NCBI RefSeq assembly: GCF_022662495.1
Contig: NZ_JAKPBU010000007.1
Location: 62,001 to 126,000, forward strand
Direction of reading: 5' to 3'
Length of the DNA: 64,000 nucleotides
DNA from: Lysobacter sp. M2-1
GTDB lineage: Bacteria > Pseudomonadota > Gammaproteobacteria > Xanthomonadales > Xanthomonadaceae
The stretch's first letter is position 1, and each line of letters opens with the position of its first letter. Shown here piece by piece: positions 20,432-29,623 of the stretch. The translations under genes were made by a program, and so were the position numbers. The notes beneath the pieces are model-generated. The model searched no databases, was not told the DNA's origin, and was given only the letters and a program-made list of their open reading frames with translations.

Positions 20432-21632
20432 CGATGCCCTTGTCTTGCAGGCTCTTGCGGAACTGGGCCTGGCGACGGGTGCGATCCATGACCTGGCCCT
20501 TGAGCTGGCCGCAGGCCGCGTCGATGTCGTCTCCGCGGGTGCGACGCACGGTGGTCAGCACGCGTGCCACCTGCAGCTGCTTCTGAAACGCGAGGATGGT
20601 CGCCTCGTCCGAGCGCTCGAAGCGGGTGCCCGGGAACGGGTTGAACGGAATCAGGTTGACCTTGGCCGCGTCCTTCATCTGCAGGGCGTTATCGAACTGG
20701 CGCATCAGCTTTGCGAGTTGGCGCGCGTGTTCCGGCTGGTCGTTGACGCCCTTCATCAGCGTGTATTCGAAGGTGATCGAGGTCCCGCGCTTGCGCAGGG
20801 CGTAGCGCTTGGCAGACTCCATAAGTTCGGCAATCGGATATTTCTTGTTCAAGGGAACGAGTTCGCTGCGCAGCGCGTCGTTCGGCGCATGCAGGGAAAT
20901 GGCGAGAGATACGTCGCTAACCTCGCCCAGCCGATCGATCATCGGCACCATGCCGGCGGTCGACAGGGTCACCCGTTTGTTGGCCAGCCCGTAGCCCAGG
21001 TCGTCGCGCATGATGCTCATCGCGCGCACCACGTTGTCGAAGTTCGCCAGCGGCTCGCCCATCCCCATCATCACCACGTTGGTGAGCCTGCGGCGCTGGT
21101 GCGGCAGGTTGCCCAGATGCCTGGCCGCCACCCACACCTGGCCGATGATCTCGGCCGTGCTCAGGTTGCGGTTGAATCCCTGGGTCGCGGTGGAGCAGAA
21201 CTGGCAGTTGAGCGCGCACCCCACCTGCGAAGACACGCACAGGGTGCCGCGGCCATCGGCCGGAATGAACACCGTCTCGATAGCGTTCTTCGGGTCCATG
21301 CCGAGCAGCCACTTGTGGGTGCCATCGGTGGAAGCCTTGTCGAAGATGACCTCCGGCACCCGCACTTCCGCATGCTCCTGCAGCTTGGCGCGCAGCGCCT
21401 TGCCCAGGTCGGTCATGCCGTCGAAGTCGGTGACATAGCGGTGATGGATCCACTTCATCACCTGGTGGGCGCGGTAGCGCTTCTCGCCGAGTACCTGCTC
21501 GAAGAAATCCTCGAGCGCGACGCGGTCGAAGTCGAACAGGTTGGTCTTGGAAGCAGGAACTAGCGAGGAGGAACTGGAAACGAGTTCATCACTCGCAGCT
21601 CCCGCCTTCACTAGTTCCTCGTTCCTTTTCAC
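20415..21632 (-). CDS. rlmN: Dual-specificity 23S rRNA / tRNA adenine-C2 methyltransferase
   Basis: Radical SAM enzyme that methylates A2503 of 23S rRNA and A37 of some tRNAs. Cluster motif [11 protein letters not shown]-binding GMGEP, and the second methyl-carrier Cys in [10 protein letters not shown] near the C-terminus. Conserved sequence begins at [14 protein letters not shown]. No ATG precedes it; GTG codons at 21632 and 21611 both follow GAGGAA-type sites, giving 405 or 398 residues. The region between ndk and this point is built of short GAGGAAC/ACTAGTGA repeats, so the true N-terminus is uncertain. Confidence 0.93.
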   Translation of the reverse strand: MKRNEELVKAGAASDELVSSSSSLVPASKTNLFDFDRVALEDFFEQVLGEKRYRAHQVMKWIHHRYVTDFDGMTDLGKALRAKLQEHAEVRVPEVIFDKASTDGTHKWLLGMDPKNAIETVFIPADGRGTLCVSSQVGCALNCQFCSTATQGFNRNLSTAEIIGQVWVAARHLGNLPHQRRRLTNVVMMGMGEPLANFDNVVRAMSIMRDDLGYGLANKRVTLSTAGMVPMIDRLGEVSDVSLAISLHAPNDALRSELVPLNKKYPIAELMESAKRYALRKRGTSITFEYTLMKGVNDQPEHARQLAKLMRQFDNALQMKDAAKVNLIPFNPFPGTRFERSDEATILAFQKQLQVARVLTTVRRTRGDDIDAACGQLKGQVMDRTRRQAQFRKSLQDKGIDDAAA

Positions 21633-21645
21633 TATGTTCCTCGCT

Positions 21646-22071
21646 TCAGCGGCCGTAGACGTCCGTCGCCGGGAAGAAGTACGCGATCTCGATCGCGGCG
21701 TTCTCCAGCGAATCGGAACCGTGCACTGCATTGGCGTCGATGCTGTCCGCGAAATCCGCGCGGATGGTGCCGGCGGCGGCTTCCTTGGGATTGGTCGCGC
21801 CCATCAGTTCGCGGTTCTTGAGCACCGCGCCCTCGCCTTCGAGCACCTGCACCATCACCGGGCCGGAAATCATGAAGTTCACCAGCGCGTTGAAGAACGG
21901 ACGCTCGCGGTGCACGGCATAGAAGCCTTCGGCTTCCTGCTTCGACAGATGCTTCATTTTCGCGGCGACGACCTTCAGGCCGGCCTTTTCGAAACGCGAA
22001 TAGATCTCGCCGATGACGTTCTTGGCGACGGCATCGGGCTTGACGATCGACAGGGTGCGCTCCAGCGCCAT
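21646..22071 (-). CDS. ndk: Nucleoside diphosphate kinase
   Basis: Transfers gamma-phosphate between nucleoside di- and triphosphates. 141 residues, full length; [15 protein letters not shown] start and phosphohistidine in NAVHGSDS (His about 117). ATG at 22071 with a CGGAG site upstream. It is the promoter-proximal gene of the ndk-rlmN-pilF-rodZ-yfgM-bamB run. Confidence 0.98.
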   Translation of the reverse strand: MALERTLSIVKPDAVAKNVIGEIYSRFEKAGLKVVAAKMKHLSKQEAEGFYAVHRERPFFNALVNFMISGPVMVQVLEGEGAVLKNRELMGATNPKEAAAGTIRADFADSIDANAVHGSDSLENAAIEIAYFFPATDVYGR

Positions 22072-22091
22072 GTGGAATTTCTCCGGTCAGG

Positions 22092-22132
22092 CGGGCCCCA
22101 GGACCTGACGCTCCGCGTCAGGTTCGGGCCCG
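22092..22132 (-). promoter_or_regulatory. Stable hairpin in the ndk leader
   Basis: Near-perfect inverted repeat: CGGGCCC and GACCTGACGC on the left pair with GCGTCAGGTTC and GGGCCCG on the right, with a very short loop. It lies 20-60 bp upstream of the ndk start on the minus strand, just after a GTTATCC sequence that could be a -10 element. No T tract. A role in message stability or control is inference. Confidence 0.45.
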
Positions 22133-22150
22133 AGGATAACAGATGGGAAT

Positions 22151-22179
22151 GAGAAAAACCCGCGTGTGGACGCGGGTTT
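22151..22179 (-). terminator. Rho-independent terminator with no recognised gene in front
   Basis: Perfect 10-bp stem AAACCCGCGT / ACGCGGGTTT with loop GTGG. On the minus strand the stem ends in five T residues followed by CTC; on the plus strand only TTTA follows. The better orientation is therefore minus, but the 136 bp upstream of it on that strand contain no gene I recognise. Confidence 0.65.
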
Positions 22180-22276
22180 AGCCGACAAGGCTACGGTAAT
22201 TCTAACGGATTGCTGACGTCGCTTGCACGCCGCCAGGGAGGACAGGATTGACCGCAAGGCGACCCCGGACGTACGA

Positions 22277-22292
22277 TCAAACAATCGTTTGA
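22277..22292. promoter_or_regulatory. PsrA-type operator upstream of psrA-fadN-fadA
   Basis: TCAAACAATCGTTTGA is a perfect 6-bp inverted repeat with a 4-base centre and matches the published Pseudomonas PsrA consensus CAAAC-N4-GTTTG. It lies 24 bp before the ATG of the regulator gene, so autoregulation and control of the following beta-oxidation genes are likely. Confidence 0.75.
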
Positions 22293-22315
22293 AGCATGCG
22301 CTTGGAGCCCTGCCG

Positions 22316-22942
22316 ATGTCGACCACCCAGTTTTCCACCAAGGACCGGATCCTCGGAGCTGCAGAAGAACTGTTCGCCCAGCAGGGTTTCGCCGGCACCT
22401 CGCTGCGCGAGGTGACCAGCCGGGCAGACGTGAATATCGCCGCGGTCAACTACCACTTCGGCAGCAAGGAGAACCTGGTCAACGAGGTCTTCCGCCGGCG
22501 CATGGACGAGATGAGCGCGCAGCGCATGGCGGCCCTGAAAACCGCCTGCGAGCAGTATCCCGGCGCGCTGGAGCCGGTGCTGGCGGCCTTCGTCGAGCCC
22601 GCCCTCGCCCTGGCCCAGGACCGCCACGGCGGTGGCGCCTTCATCCGGGTCATCGCCCGCGCCTATGCCGAAAAAAACGAGTCGCTGCGCAAGTTCCTGT
22701 CCGACCAGTACGGCCACGTGCTGCGCGAGTTCGCCAAGGCCATCGGCGCTTGCGTGCCGGAACTTGGCAAGGAAGAGCTGTACTGGCGACTCGATTTCCT
22801 GTCCGGATCGCTGACCTACGCGATGGCCGACTTCGGGCTCATCAAGCGCCCGTCCGGGGTGAGCGAAGCGGCGCACCGCGAGCGCGCCGCGCGCGCCCTG
22901 ATCCGCTTTGCCGCTGCCGGCTTCCGTGCTGAAACTGCTTAA
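22316..22942 (+). CDS. psrA: TetR-family fatty-acid regulator, PsrA-like
   Basis: Expected to repress the downstream fatty-acid oxidation genes and be released by long-chain fatty acids or acyl-CoA. 208 residues: N-terminal TetR helix-turn-helix (about 8-55, KDRILGAAEELFAQQGFAGTSLREVTSRADVNIAAVNYHFGS in the sequence, with the recognition helix at about 34-52), then a C-terminal domain with RVIARAYAEKNESLRKFL that resembles Pseudomonas PsrA. ATG at 22316 has GGAG at an 8-base spacing. Only 21 bp separate it from fadN. The assignment rests on this similarity plus operator and context. Confidence 0.8.
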   Translation: MSTTQFSTKDRILGAAEELFAQQGFAGTSLREVTSRADVNIAAVNYHFGSKENLVNEVFRRRMDEMSAQRMAALKTACEQYPGALEPVLAAFVEPALALAQDRHGGGAFIRVIARAYAEKNESLRKFLSDQYGHVLREFAKAIGACVPELGKEELYWRLDFLSGSLTYAMADFGLIKRPSGVSEAAHRERAARALIRFAAAGFRAETA

Positions 22943-22963
22943 TTATTCAAGGTCTTAAACAAC

Positions 22964-25339
22964 ATGTCTGAGAAATTGCTTGTCCGCCGCGCCGCGGTGC
23001 TGGGCGCCGGGGTCATGGGCGCGCAGATTGCCGCCCAATTGACCAACGCGGGCGTGGATACGGTCCTGTTCGACCTGGCGGCGAAGGATGGGGATCCCGA
23101 TGGTGTGGTCCTGAAGGCGATCGCGAACCTGGCCAAGCTCTCGCCCGCGCCGCTGGCCAGCAAAACCCTGGCCGAGGGGATCACGCCTGCCAACTACGAG
23201 AGCGGGCTTGCGGCCCTCGAGGGCTGCGATCTGATCATCGAGGCCATTGCCGAGCGGATGGACTGGAAGCAGGACCTGTACCGCCGCATCGCTCCGCATG
23301 TGCCCGCCCATGCCGTGCTTGCCAGCAACACCTCGGGCTTGGGGATCAATGCTTTGGCGGAGGTTCTTCCGGAAGAACTGCGTCATCGCTTTTGCGGCGT
23401 GCACTTCTTCAACCCGCCGCGCTATATGCACCTGGCCGAGCTCATCCCGGCCCGGACCACGGAGCCGGCGCTGCTTGCGGCCCTGGAAACCTTTCTCACC
23501 ACCCAACTCGGCAAGGGCGTGGTGCAGGCCAAGGACACGCCGAACTTCATCGGCAACCGGATCGGCGTGTTCTCGATCCTGGCCACGATCCATCACACCA
23601 CCGAGTTCGGCCTGGGGTTCGATGAGGTCGATGCCCTCACCGGCCCGCTGATCGGCCGGCCCAAATCCGCGACATTCCGAACCTCCGACGTGGTCGGCCT
23701 GGACACGATGGCCCACGTCATCAGGACCATGGCCGACACCCTGCCGGACGATCCATGGCACGCCTATTTCAAGGCGCCCAAGTGGCTCGAGGCGCTGATC
23801 GCAAAGGGCGCACTCGGGCAGAAGGCCGGGGCCGGCATCTTCCGTAAGCAGGGCAAGGACATCCTGGTGCTGGACCTGAAGGCGCAGGATTACCGAGCCG
23901 CGACGGCGACGGCGGACCCGGAGATCGTCGAGATTCTCAAGCTCAGGAATCCGGCGGAGAAGTTCGCACGCCTGCGCGCGAGCCAGCATCCGCAGGCGCA
24001 ATTTCTGTGGTCGGTATTCAGGGATTTGTTCCATTACTGCGCGTATCAGCTTGAATCCATTGCCGAAACGGCCCGCGATGTCGACTTCGCCATTCGCTGG
24101 GGCTATGGCTGGACGCAGGGTCCGTTCGAGACCTGGCAGGCCGCCGGCTGGAAACAGGTGGCGGACTGGATCGCCGAGGACATCGTCGCCGGCAAGGCCA
24201 TGAGCCCCGCGCCGCTGCCCGACTGGGTGTTCGATGGACGCGAGGGCGTGCACGGCGCCGAAGGCAGCTACAGCCCCGGCAAGGATGCCAAGCTGCCGCG
24301 CTCGGCCTCGCCGGTCTACAGGCGCCAGCGCTTCCCGGACCCGCTGCTGGGCGAGCGATTCGATCCTGGCGAGACCGTGTTCGAGAACGACGGCGTGCGG
24401 ATGTGGGCCGACCCGGGCGACGAGGTGGCCGTGGTCTCGTTCAAGACCAAGCTGCACACGGTCAACGATCAGGTGTTGTCCGGCCTGCAGGAAGCCATTG
24501 GCATTGCCGAGCGCAAGTTCGCCGCCCTGGTGCTGTGGCAGCCGAAGGAGCCCTTCTCCGCCGGCGCCGATCTCGCCGGCGCACTGGGCCTGCTGCAGGC
24601 CGGCAACCTGTCCGGTTTCGAGGCGATGGTCGCCGACTTCCAGGCCACCAGCCAGCGGATCAAGTATGCGCTGGTGCCGGTGGTCGCCGCGGTGCGCGGG
24701 CTGGCGCTGGGCGGCGGCTGCGAATTCCAGATGCACTCCGCGCGCAGCGTGGCGCATCTGGAAAGCTACGTCGGCCTGGTGGAAGCCGGTGTCGGCCTGC
24801 TGCCCGCCGGCGGGGGCCTGAAGGAACTGGCCGTACGCGCAGCGCACGCGGCTGGCCCGGGCGGAGACGTGTTCGCCGAGCTCAAGAAGACCTTCGAGAC
24901 CGTGGCGATGGGCAAGGTTTCGACGTCCGCTGTCGAGGCGAAGGAGCTCGGGCTGCTGCGCGGCGAGGACATCGTCGCGTTCAACGCCTTTGAGCTGCTG
25001 CATATCGCCAAGGCGCAGGCCCGCGCCATGGCCGAGCGCGGCTACCGCCCGCCCCTGCCTGCGCGCCAGATCCAGGTCGCGGGCGATGTCGGCATCGCCA
25101 CCTTCCGCATGCTGCTGGTCAACATGCTCGAAGGGCGTTTCATCAGCGAGTACGACAACGAAATCGCCACCCGCATCGCCACGGTGCTGTGCGGCGGCAA
25201 GGTCGACCGCGGCTCGCTGGTGGACGAAGCGTGGCTGCTCAGGCTGGAGCGCGAGCATTTCGTCGAGCTCGCACAACAGCCCAAGACCCAGGAGCGCATC
25301 GCGCACATGCTCAAGACCGGCAAGCCGCTGAGGAACTGA
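22964..25339 (+). CDS. fadN: 3-hydroxyacyl-CoA dehydrogenase / enoyl-CoA hydratase, FadN type
   Basis: Catalyses hydration and dehydrogenation steps of fatty-acid beta-oxidation. Domain order is dehydrogenase first (Rossmann motif AVLGAGVMGAQIAAQLTNAG at about 11-30; catalytic His/Glu region HFFNPPRYMHLAELI) and enoyl-CoA hydratase/isomerase last (FSAGADLAGALG and ALGGGCEFQMH). That is the reverse of E. coli FadB and the same as B. subtilis FadN (789 residues; here 791). ATG at 22964 with AAGGT upstream. It lies between psrA and fadA and probably forms one operon with them. Confidence 0.92.
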   Translation: MSEKLLVRRAAVLGAGVMGAQIAAQLTNAGVDTVLFDLAAKDGDPDGVVLKAIANLAKLSPAPLASKTLAEGITPANYESGLAALEGCDLIIEAIAERMDWKQDLYRRIAPHVPAHAVLASNTSGLGINALAEVLPEELRHRFCGVHFFNPPRYMHLAELIPARTTEPALLAALETFLTTQLGKGVVQAKDTPNFIGNRIGVFSILATIHHTTEFGLGFDEVDALTGPLIGRPKSATFRTSDVVGLDTMAHVIRTMADTLPDDPWHAYFKAPKWLEALIAKGALGQKAGAGIFRKQGKDILVLDLKAQDYRAATATADPEIVEILKLRNPAEKFARLRASQHPQAQFLWSVFRDLFHYCAYQLESIAETARDVDFAIRWGYGWTQGPFETWQAAGWKQVADWIAEDIVAGKAMSPAPLPDWVFDGREGVHGAEGSYSPGKDAKLPRSASPVYRRQRFPDPLLGERFDPGETVFENDGVRMWADPGDEVAVVSFKTKLHTVNDQVLSGLQEAIGIAERKFAALVLWQPKEPFSAGADLAGALGLLQAGNLSGFEAMVADFQATSQRIKYALVPVVAAVRGLALGGGCEFQMHSARSVAHLESYVGLVEAGVGLLPAGGGLKELAVRAAHAAGPGGDVFAELKKTFETVAMGKVSTSAVEAKELGLLRGEDIVAFNAFELLHIAKAQARAMAERGYRPPLPARQIQVAGDVGIATFRMLLVNMLEGRFISEYDNEIATRIATVLCGGKVDRGSLVDEAWLLRLEREHFVELAQQPKTQERIAHMLKTGKPLRN

Positions 25340-25340
25340 G

Positions 25341-25472
25341 ATTCGGGATCGGGGGTTGGGGATTCGCAAGCGCGAACTCCTGCCGCTTCCCTTCAAATAT
25401 CGCCGGGTGGAAGGAACGTTCTGGATAGAGGAATCGCTTCTGCGAATCCCCAATCCCGTATCCCCAATCCCG
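25341..25472. repeat. GGGATT-type inverted repeat between fadN and fadA
   Basis: The 149-bp gap has GGGATT-rich left and right arms: TTGGGGATTCGCA (25356-25368) is perfectly complementary to TGCGAATCCCCAA (25441-25453), flanked by further GGGAT and ATCCC words. Such GGGATTGGGGATTCGGGATT strings are a familiar dispersed intergenic element in Xanthomonadaceae (recalled, not searched). The folded unit may limit read-through or protect the upstream message. Confidence 0.7.
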
Positions 25473-25488
25473 GCTTTCGGAGAAAGTC

Positions 25489-26691
25489 ATGAAACAGATC
25501 CAGGACGCCTACATCGTTGCTGCCACCCGCACCCCGGTCGGCAAGGCGCCGCGCGGCGTATTCCGCAATACTCGGCCGGACGACATGCTCGCGCACGTGC
25601 TGCGCAGCGTCGTGGCGCAGGCGCCGGGGATCGACCTGACGCGCATCGAGGATGCCGTCATCGGCTGCGCCATGCCCGAAGGCGAGCAAGGCATGAACGT
25701 GGCGCGCATCGGCGTGCTGCTGGCGGGGCTGCCCGATACCGTCGCGGCACAGACCATCAACCGGTTCTGTTCCTCCGGCCTGCAGGCGGTCGCCCTGGCG
25801 GCCAACGAAATCCGCCTCGGCAACGCCGACCTGGTCCTGGCTGGTGGCACCGAATCGATGTCAATGGTGCCGATGATGGGCAACAAGGTCGCCCTGTCGC
25901 CCTCGGTGTTCGAGGACGACCATGTCGCGATCGCCTATGGCATGGGCATCACCGCCGAAAAGGTGGCCGAGGAATGGAAGGTCTCCCGCGATGAGCAGGA
26001 TGCCTTCGCCCTCGCCTCGCATCAGAAGGCGATTGCCGCGATCCATGCGGGCGAGTTCAAGGACGAGATTTCGCCCTACGAGGTGATGTCGCACGCGCCG
26101 GATCTCACGGGCAACACCGTGCAGCTGAAGAAGCGCGTGGTCGACAACGACGAGGGACCGCGCCCCGATACATCGCTCGAAGGCCTGGCCAGGCTGCGCC
26201 CGGTGTTCCGCAACGCGCAGTTCGGCGGCAGCGTCACCGCGGGCAATTCCTCGCAGATGAGCGATGGCGCCGCGGCCGTCCTGCTGGCCTCGGAGCAGGC
26301 GGTCAAGGATTACGGGCTCACGCCGCTGGCGCGTTTCATCAGCTTCTCCGTGGCCGGGGTGCGTCCGGAAGTGATGGGCATCGGCCCGATCGCCGCGATC
26401 CCCAAGGCACTCAAGCAGGCCGGCCTGAATCGCGATCAGCTCGACTGGATCGAACTCAACGAGGCATTCGCGGCGCAGGCGCTGGCCGTGATCAGAGACT
26501 CGGAGCTTGACCCGGGCAAGGTCAATCCGCTCGGCGGCGCGATCGCACTGGGACATCCGCTCGGCGCCACCGGCGCGGTGCGCACCGCGACGATCGTGCA
26601 CGGGCTGCGCAGACGCAAGCAGAAGTACGGGATGGTCACCATGTGCATCGGCACAGGCATGGGTGCTGCGGGCATCTTCGAGGCGCTTTGA
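25489..26691 (+). CDS. fadA: Acetyl-CoA C-acyltransferase (3-ketoacyl-CoA thiolase)
   Basis: Thiolytic cleavage of 3-ketoacyl-CoA, the last step of beta-oxidation. 400 residues; acylated nucleophile in [10 protein letters not shown] (Cys about 91), His in [17 protein letters not shown] and second Cys in CIGTGMG, the complete thiolase triad. ATG at 25489 with GGAG 6 bases upstream. It follows fadN, and the pair probably forms the trifunctional complex. Confidence 0.96.
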   Translation: MKQIQDAYIVAATRTPVGKAPRGVFRNTRPDDMLAHVLRSVVAQAPGIDLTRIEDAVIGCAMPEGEQGMNVARIGVLLAGLPDTVAAQTINRFCSSGLQAVALAANEIRLGNADLVLAGGTESMSMVPMMGNKVALSPSVFEDDHVAIAYGMGITAEKVAEEWKVSRDEQDAFALASHQKAIAAIHAGEFKDEISPYEVMSHAPDLTGNTVQLKKRVVDNDEGPRPDTSLEGLARLRPVFRNAQFGGSVTAGNSSQMSDGAAAVLLASEQAVKDYGLTPLARFISFSVAGVRPEVMGIGPIAAIPKALKQAGLNRDQLDWIELNEAFAAQALAVIRDSELDPGKVNPLGGAIALGHPLGATGAVRTATIVHGLRRRKQKYGMVTMCIGTGMGAAGIFEAL

Positions 26692-26789
26692 GGCAGAAGC
26701 GGCCGGCCGGGGCCACGGCGCGCGTGCGCTGCGGCGCGTCGTGATGTCATCGCAGGCGATTTGCCTCGCGGCGCGGCGCCGCGGCGCGG

Positions 26790-27716
26790 TTACTTCAGGT
26801 CCTCGACACCGAGTTCGTCGAGCGCGCTCTGCATCACCTGTCGGGCCGCATCGCTGATCACCTCATGGTCGAGCGCGTAACGGATCGTCGCTTCGACCAG
26901 ACCGATATGGGTTCCGCAGTCGAAGCGCGTACCACGGAAGCGGAACGCCTCCACGGTTTCCCGCGACAACAGCTGTGCGATCGCATCGGTCAGCTGGATC
27001 TCCCCGCCTGCCCCGCGTCCGGTGTGCTCCAGCAGGTCGAAGATGGCCGGATTGAGCACGTAGCGACCGACCACCGCCAAGGTGCTCGGCGCATCCTCCG
27101 GGCTCGGCTTCTCCACGATCTCTCGGATCCTTCCGGCGCGTCCGTCGAATCCTTCGGTCGCAACGATGCCGTAGCTGCTGGTTTGATCCCGTGGCACATC
27201 CTGCACGGCGATCACGCTTCCACCGGTCTGGCCTGCCCGATCGACCATCTGCTTCAACGCCCCATCGCCGCTGCTCCAGATCAGATCGTCGGGAAGCAGC
27301 ACGGCGAAGGGGTTGTCGCCCACGATCGGCTTGGCGCACAACACCGCATGGCCTAGCCCAAGCGCCTCGGCCTGGGTGACGAAAACGGCGCGCACGCCAT
27401 CGGGCAGGATCTTGCGCACCAATGCGAGCTGTTCATGCTTGCCCGCGCGTTCGAGCTTGTGCTCCAGTTCGTACGCCTTGTCGAAATAGTCGGCGATCGC
27501 ATGCTTGTAACGGTTGGTGACGAACACCAGCGTATCGCAGCCGGCTTCGATCGCCTCGTCGACCGCGTACTGGATCAGCGGACGGTCGATGACCGGCAGC
27601 ATCTCCTTCGGTACCGTCTTGGTCGCGGGCAGAAAGCGCGTCCCCAATCCCGCGACCGGGAAGACGGCATGGCGGATGCGCGCTCGCGCGCGTGCGGTCT
27701 TGTTTGTATCGGGCAT
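26790..27716 (-). CDS. galU: UTP-glucose-1-phosphate uridylyltransferase
   Basis: Makes UDP-glucose for polysaccharide, lipopolysaccharide and trehalose synthesis. 308 residues; nucleotidyltransferase signature [20 protein letters not shown] at about 24-43, LPDDLI metal-binding region and [14 protein letters not shown] overlaps the upstream dehydratase stop as ATGA, making it the last gene of the cluster from lapB down. The fadA gene converges on it with a 98-bp GC-rich gap in which I see no clear terminator. Confidence 0.95.
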   Translation of the reverse strand: MPDTNKTARARARIRHAVFPVAGLGTRFLPATKTVPKEMLPVIDRPLIQYAVDEAIEAGCDTLVFVTNRYKHAIADYFDKAYELEHKLERAGKHEQLALVRKILPDGVRAVFVTQAEALGLGHAVLCAKPIVGDNPFAVLLPDDLIWSSGDGALKQMVDRAGQTGGSVIAVQDVPRDQTSSYGIVATEGFDGRAGRIREIVEKPSPEDAPSTLAVVGRYVLNPAIFDLLEHTGRGAGGEIQLTDAIAQLLSRETVEAFRFRGTRFDCGTHIGLVEATIRYALDHEVISDAARQVMQSALDELGVEDLK

Positions 27717-29623
27717 CAGATCTTCCGTGCGTGGCGGGCAGGAAACGCTACCACCGTACCGCCGTTCGACTCACGCACCTCATTCATTGGCAGGAACTCC
27801 GGCACGGACTCGCGCAGAGTCAGGGCCAGCTCCTCCAGATCATAACGCGCAACCGCATCGCGCAGACGGACATTGGCTGCGTGGATGCGCTCGCCGACGA
27901 TTTCACGCGCTTCGGCCTGGAGGATCTTGGGATGCGACGTCGGACGATAGCGTTCGTCGGCATGGAACAGCGTTTCATGCAGCTTTTCCCCGGCGCGCAG
28001 GCCGGTATAGACGATGGCGATATCCCGCTCGGGCTGCTTGCCCGCGAGCCGGATCATCTGCTCGGCCAGCATGCGGATCGAAACCGGTTCGCCCATATCG
28101 AGGGTATAGATCGCATGTTGCGAGCCGGTGGAGGAAGCCTGCAGGATCAACTGACATGCTTCGGGGATGGTCATGAAATAACGCGTGACCTCCGCATCCG
28201 TGACCGTGACCGGACCACCGCTGCGGATCTGTTCGCGGAACAGCGGCACCACGCTACCGGCCGAATCGAGCACGTTGCCGAAGCGCACGGTGACGGTGCG
28301 GGTCGCGCAGTCCTCCGCCTGGGCCTGGCATACCATCTCGGCCAGACGCTTGGTAGCACCGAGCACGTTGACCGGGTCGACCGCCTTGTCGGTGGAAATC
28401 AGCACGAACGTACCCACGCCGGCTTCCCGGCTGGCCGCGGCGACGGTCTCGGTGGCCAGCACGTTGTTTCGAATCGCTTCCCGAAGCTGTGCTTCCAGCA
28501 GCGGAACCTGCTTGTAGGCGGCAGCGTGGAATACCGCATCGGGCGAGGAGCGCCCCATCGCGAACCGCATCACCGCGGCATCGCCGCAATCCCCGAGGAT
28601 CGGCACGCACTGCACCTGCGGGAAGTCGCGCCGCAGTTCCGCCTCGGTCGTGGTCAGGGCCAGCTCGTCGATTTCCACCAGGGTGATCTGGCGGGCGCCG
28701 TGGCGGGCGCACTGTCGGCAGAGTTCGGCCCCGATCGAGCCGCCGGCACCGGTCACCAGCACGCTGCGACCGCCGAGCCACCCGCGGATGGCCTTCCAGT
28801 CCGGCGTCACCGGCTTGCGTCCAAGCAGGTCCTCGATCGCGACTTCCTTCAGCTCGCCCGGCAGGGAGCGTCCTTCGAGCAGATCGTCGAGCCTCGGTAC
28901 GGTGCGGAACGGCAAGCCGGTGCGTTCGCAGGCGTTCACCACCCGACGCATCGCCGCCGCGTCGAGCGAGGGCATCGCGATCACGAGCAGCTTCGCCGCG
29001 GTCTCTGGTGCGATCCGTTCGACGTCTTCGATTTTCCCCAGGACCGGCACTCCCTGCAGCTGGCTCCCACGTAGCTTGGCGGCATCGTCCAGGAAGCCCA
29101 CGGGCTGATATGAGCCGGCACGGCGCAGGTCGCGTACCAGGGTCTCGCCGGCCCGGCCGGCGCCGAGAATCAATACCCGCAGCGCAGCCTTGTCGGTCCG
29201 GTTGAGCGATTGGTCCTTCCAGCTGCGGTACAGCAGCCTCGGCATCCCCAGCAGCGCGGTCAACACCACGGGGTAAAGCACCAGCACGCTGCGCGGTACC
29301 GGGTCAAGACGGTTGTACAGGAACAGCGCGAGCACGACCGCCAGCAGGCCATAGAGGCTGGCCTTGAAGATATTGATCAGGTCGGGAACGCTGGCGAAGC
29401 GCCAGATGCCGCGATACAGGCCAACCTGCCAGAACACCAGGCCCTGGGCCGCCAGAACCAGCAGGATCTCGGCCGACAAATAGGGCAGTACGGGGGCATT
29501 GGGCTGGATCGCGTAGCGGAACTGGTGGAGGCCGTACCAGGCCAGCCAGACCATCAACAGGTCATGGGCAACAACAGCCGCCCTTGGGAATCCGACGCGG
29601 GCAAGGTCCTTCCAGCCGCTCAT
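27716..29623 (-). CDS. Membrane-bound nucleotide-sugar 4,6-dehydratase (WbpM/CapD type)
   Basis: Large form of the UDP-GlcNAc 4,6-dehydratase family that makes keto-sugars for O-antigen or capsule. The N-terminal third has four membrane helices (about 15-125); a CoA-binding-like Rossmann domain follows ([11 protein letters not shown] at about 155); the catalytic SDR domain starts with [15 protein letters not shown] (about 290) and carries [10 protein letters not shown] in place of the usual SYK triad, as in WbpM/FlaA1. 635 residues from ATG 29623, which overlaps the transferase stop (ATGA) and has AGGAG 10 bases upstream. The exact sugar product is unknown. Confidence 0.88.
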   Translation of the reverse strand: MSGWKDLARVGFPRAAVVAHDLLMVWLAWYGLHQFRYAIQPNAPVLPYLSAEILLVLAAQGLVFWQVGLYRGIWRFASVPDLINIFKASLYGLLAVVLALFLYNRLDPVPRSVLVLYPVVLTALLGMPRLLYRSWKDQSLNRTDKAALRVLILGAGRAGETLVRDLRRAGSYQPVGFLDDAAKLRGSQLQGVPVLGKIEDVERIAPETAAKLLVIAMPSLDAAAMRRVVNACERTGLPFRTVPRLDDLLEGRSLPGELKEVAIEDLLGRKPVTPDWKAIRGWLGGRSVLVTGAGGSIGAELCRQCARHGARQITLVEIDELALTTTEAELRRDFPQVQCVPILGDCGDAAVMRFAMGRSSPDAVFHAAAYKQVPLLEAQLREAIRNNVLATETVAAASREAGVGTFVLISTDKAVDPVNVLGATKRLAEMVCQAQAEDCATRTVTVRFGNVLDSAGSVVPLFREQIRSGGPVTVTDAEVTRYFMTIPEACQLILQASSTGSQHAIYTLDMGEPVSIRMLAEQMIRLAGKQPERDIAIVYTGLRAGEKLHETLFHADERYRPTSHPKILQAEAREIVGERIHAANVRLRDAVARYDLEELALTLRESVPEFLPMNEVRESNGGTVVAFPARHARKI

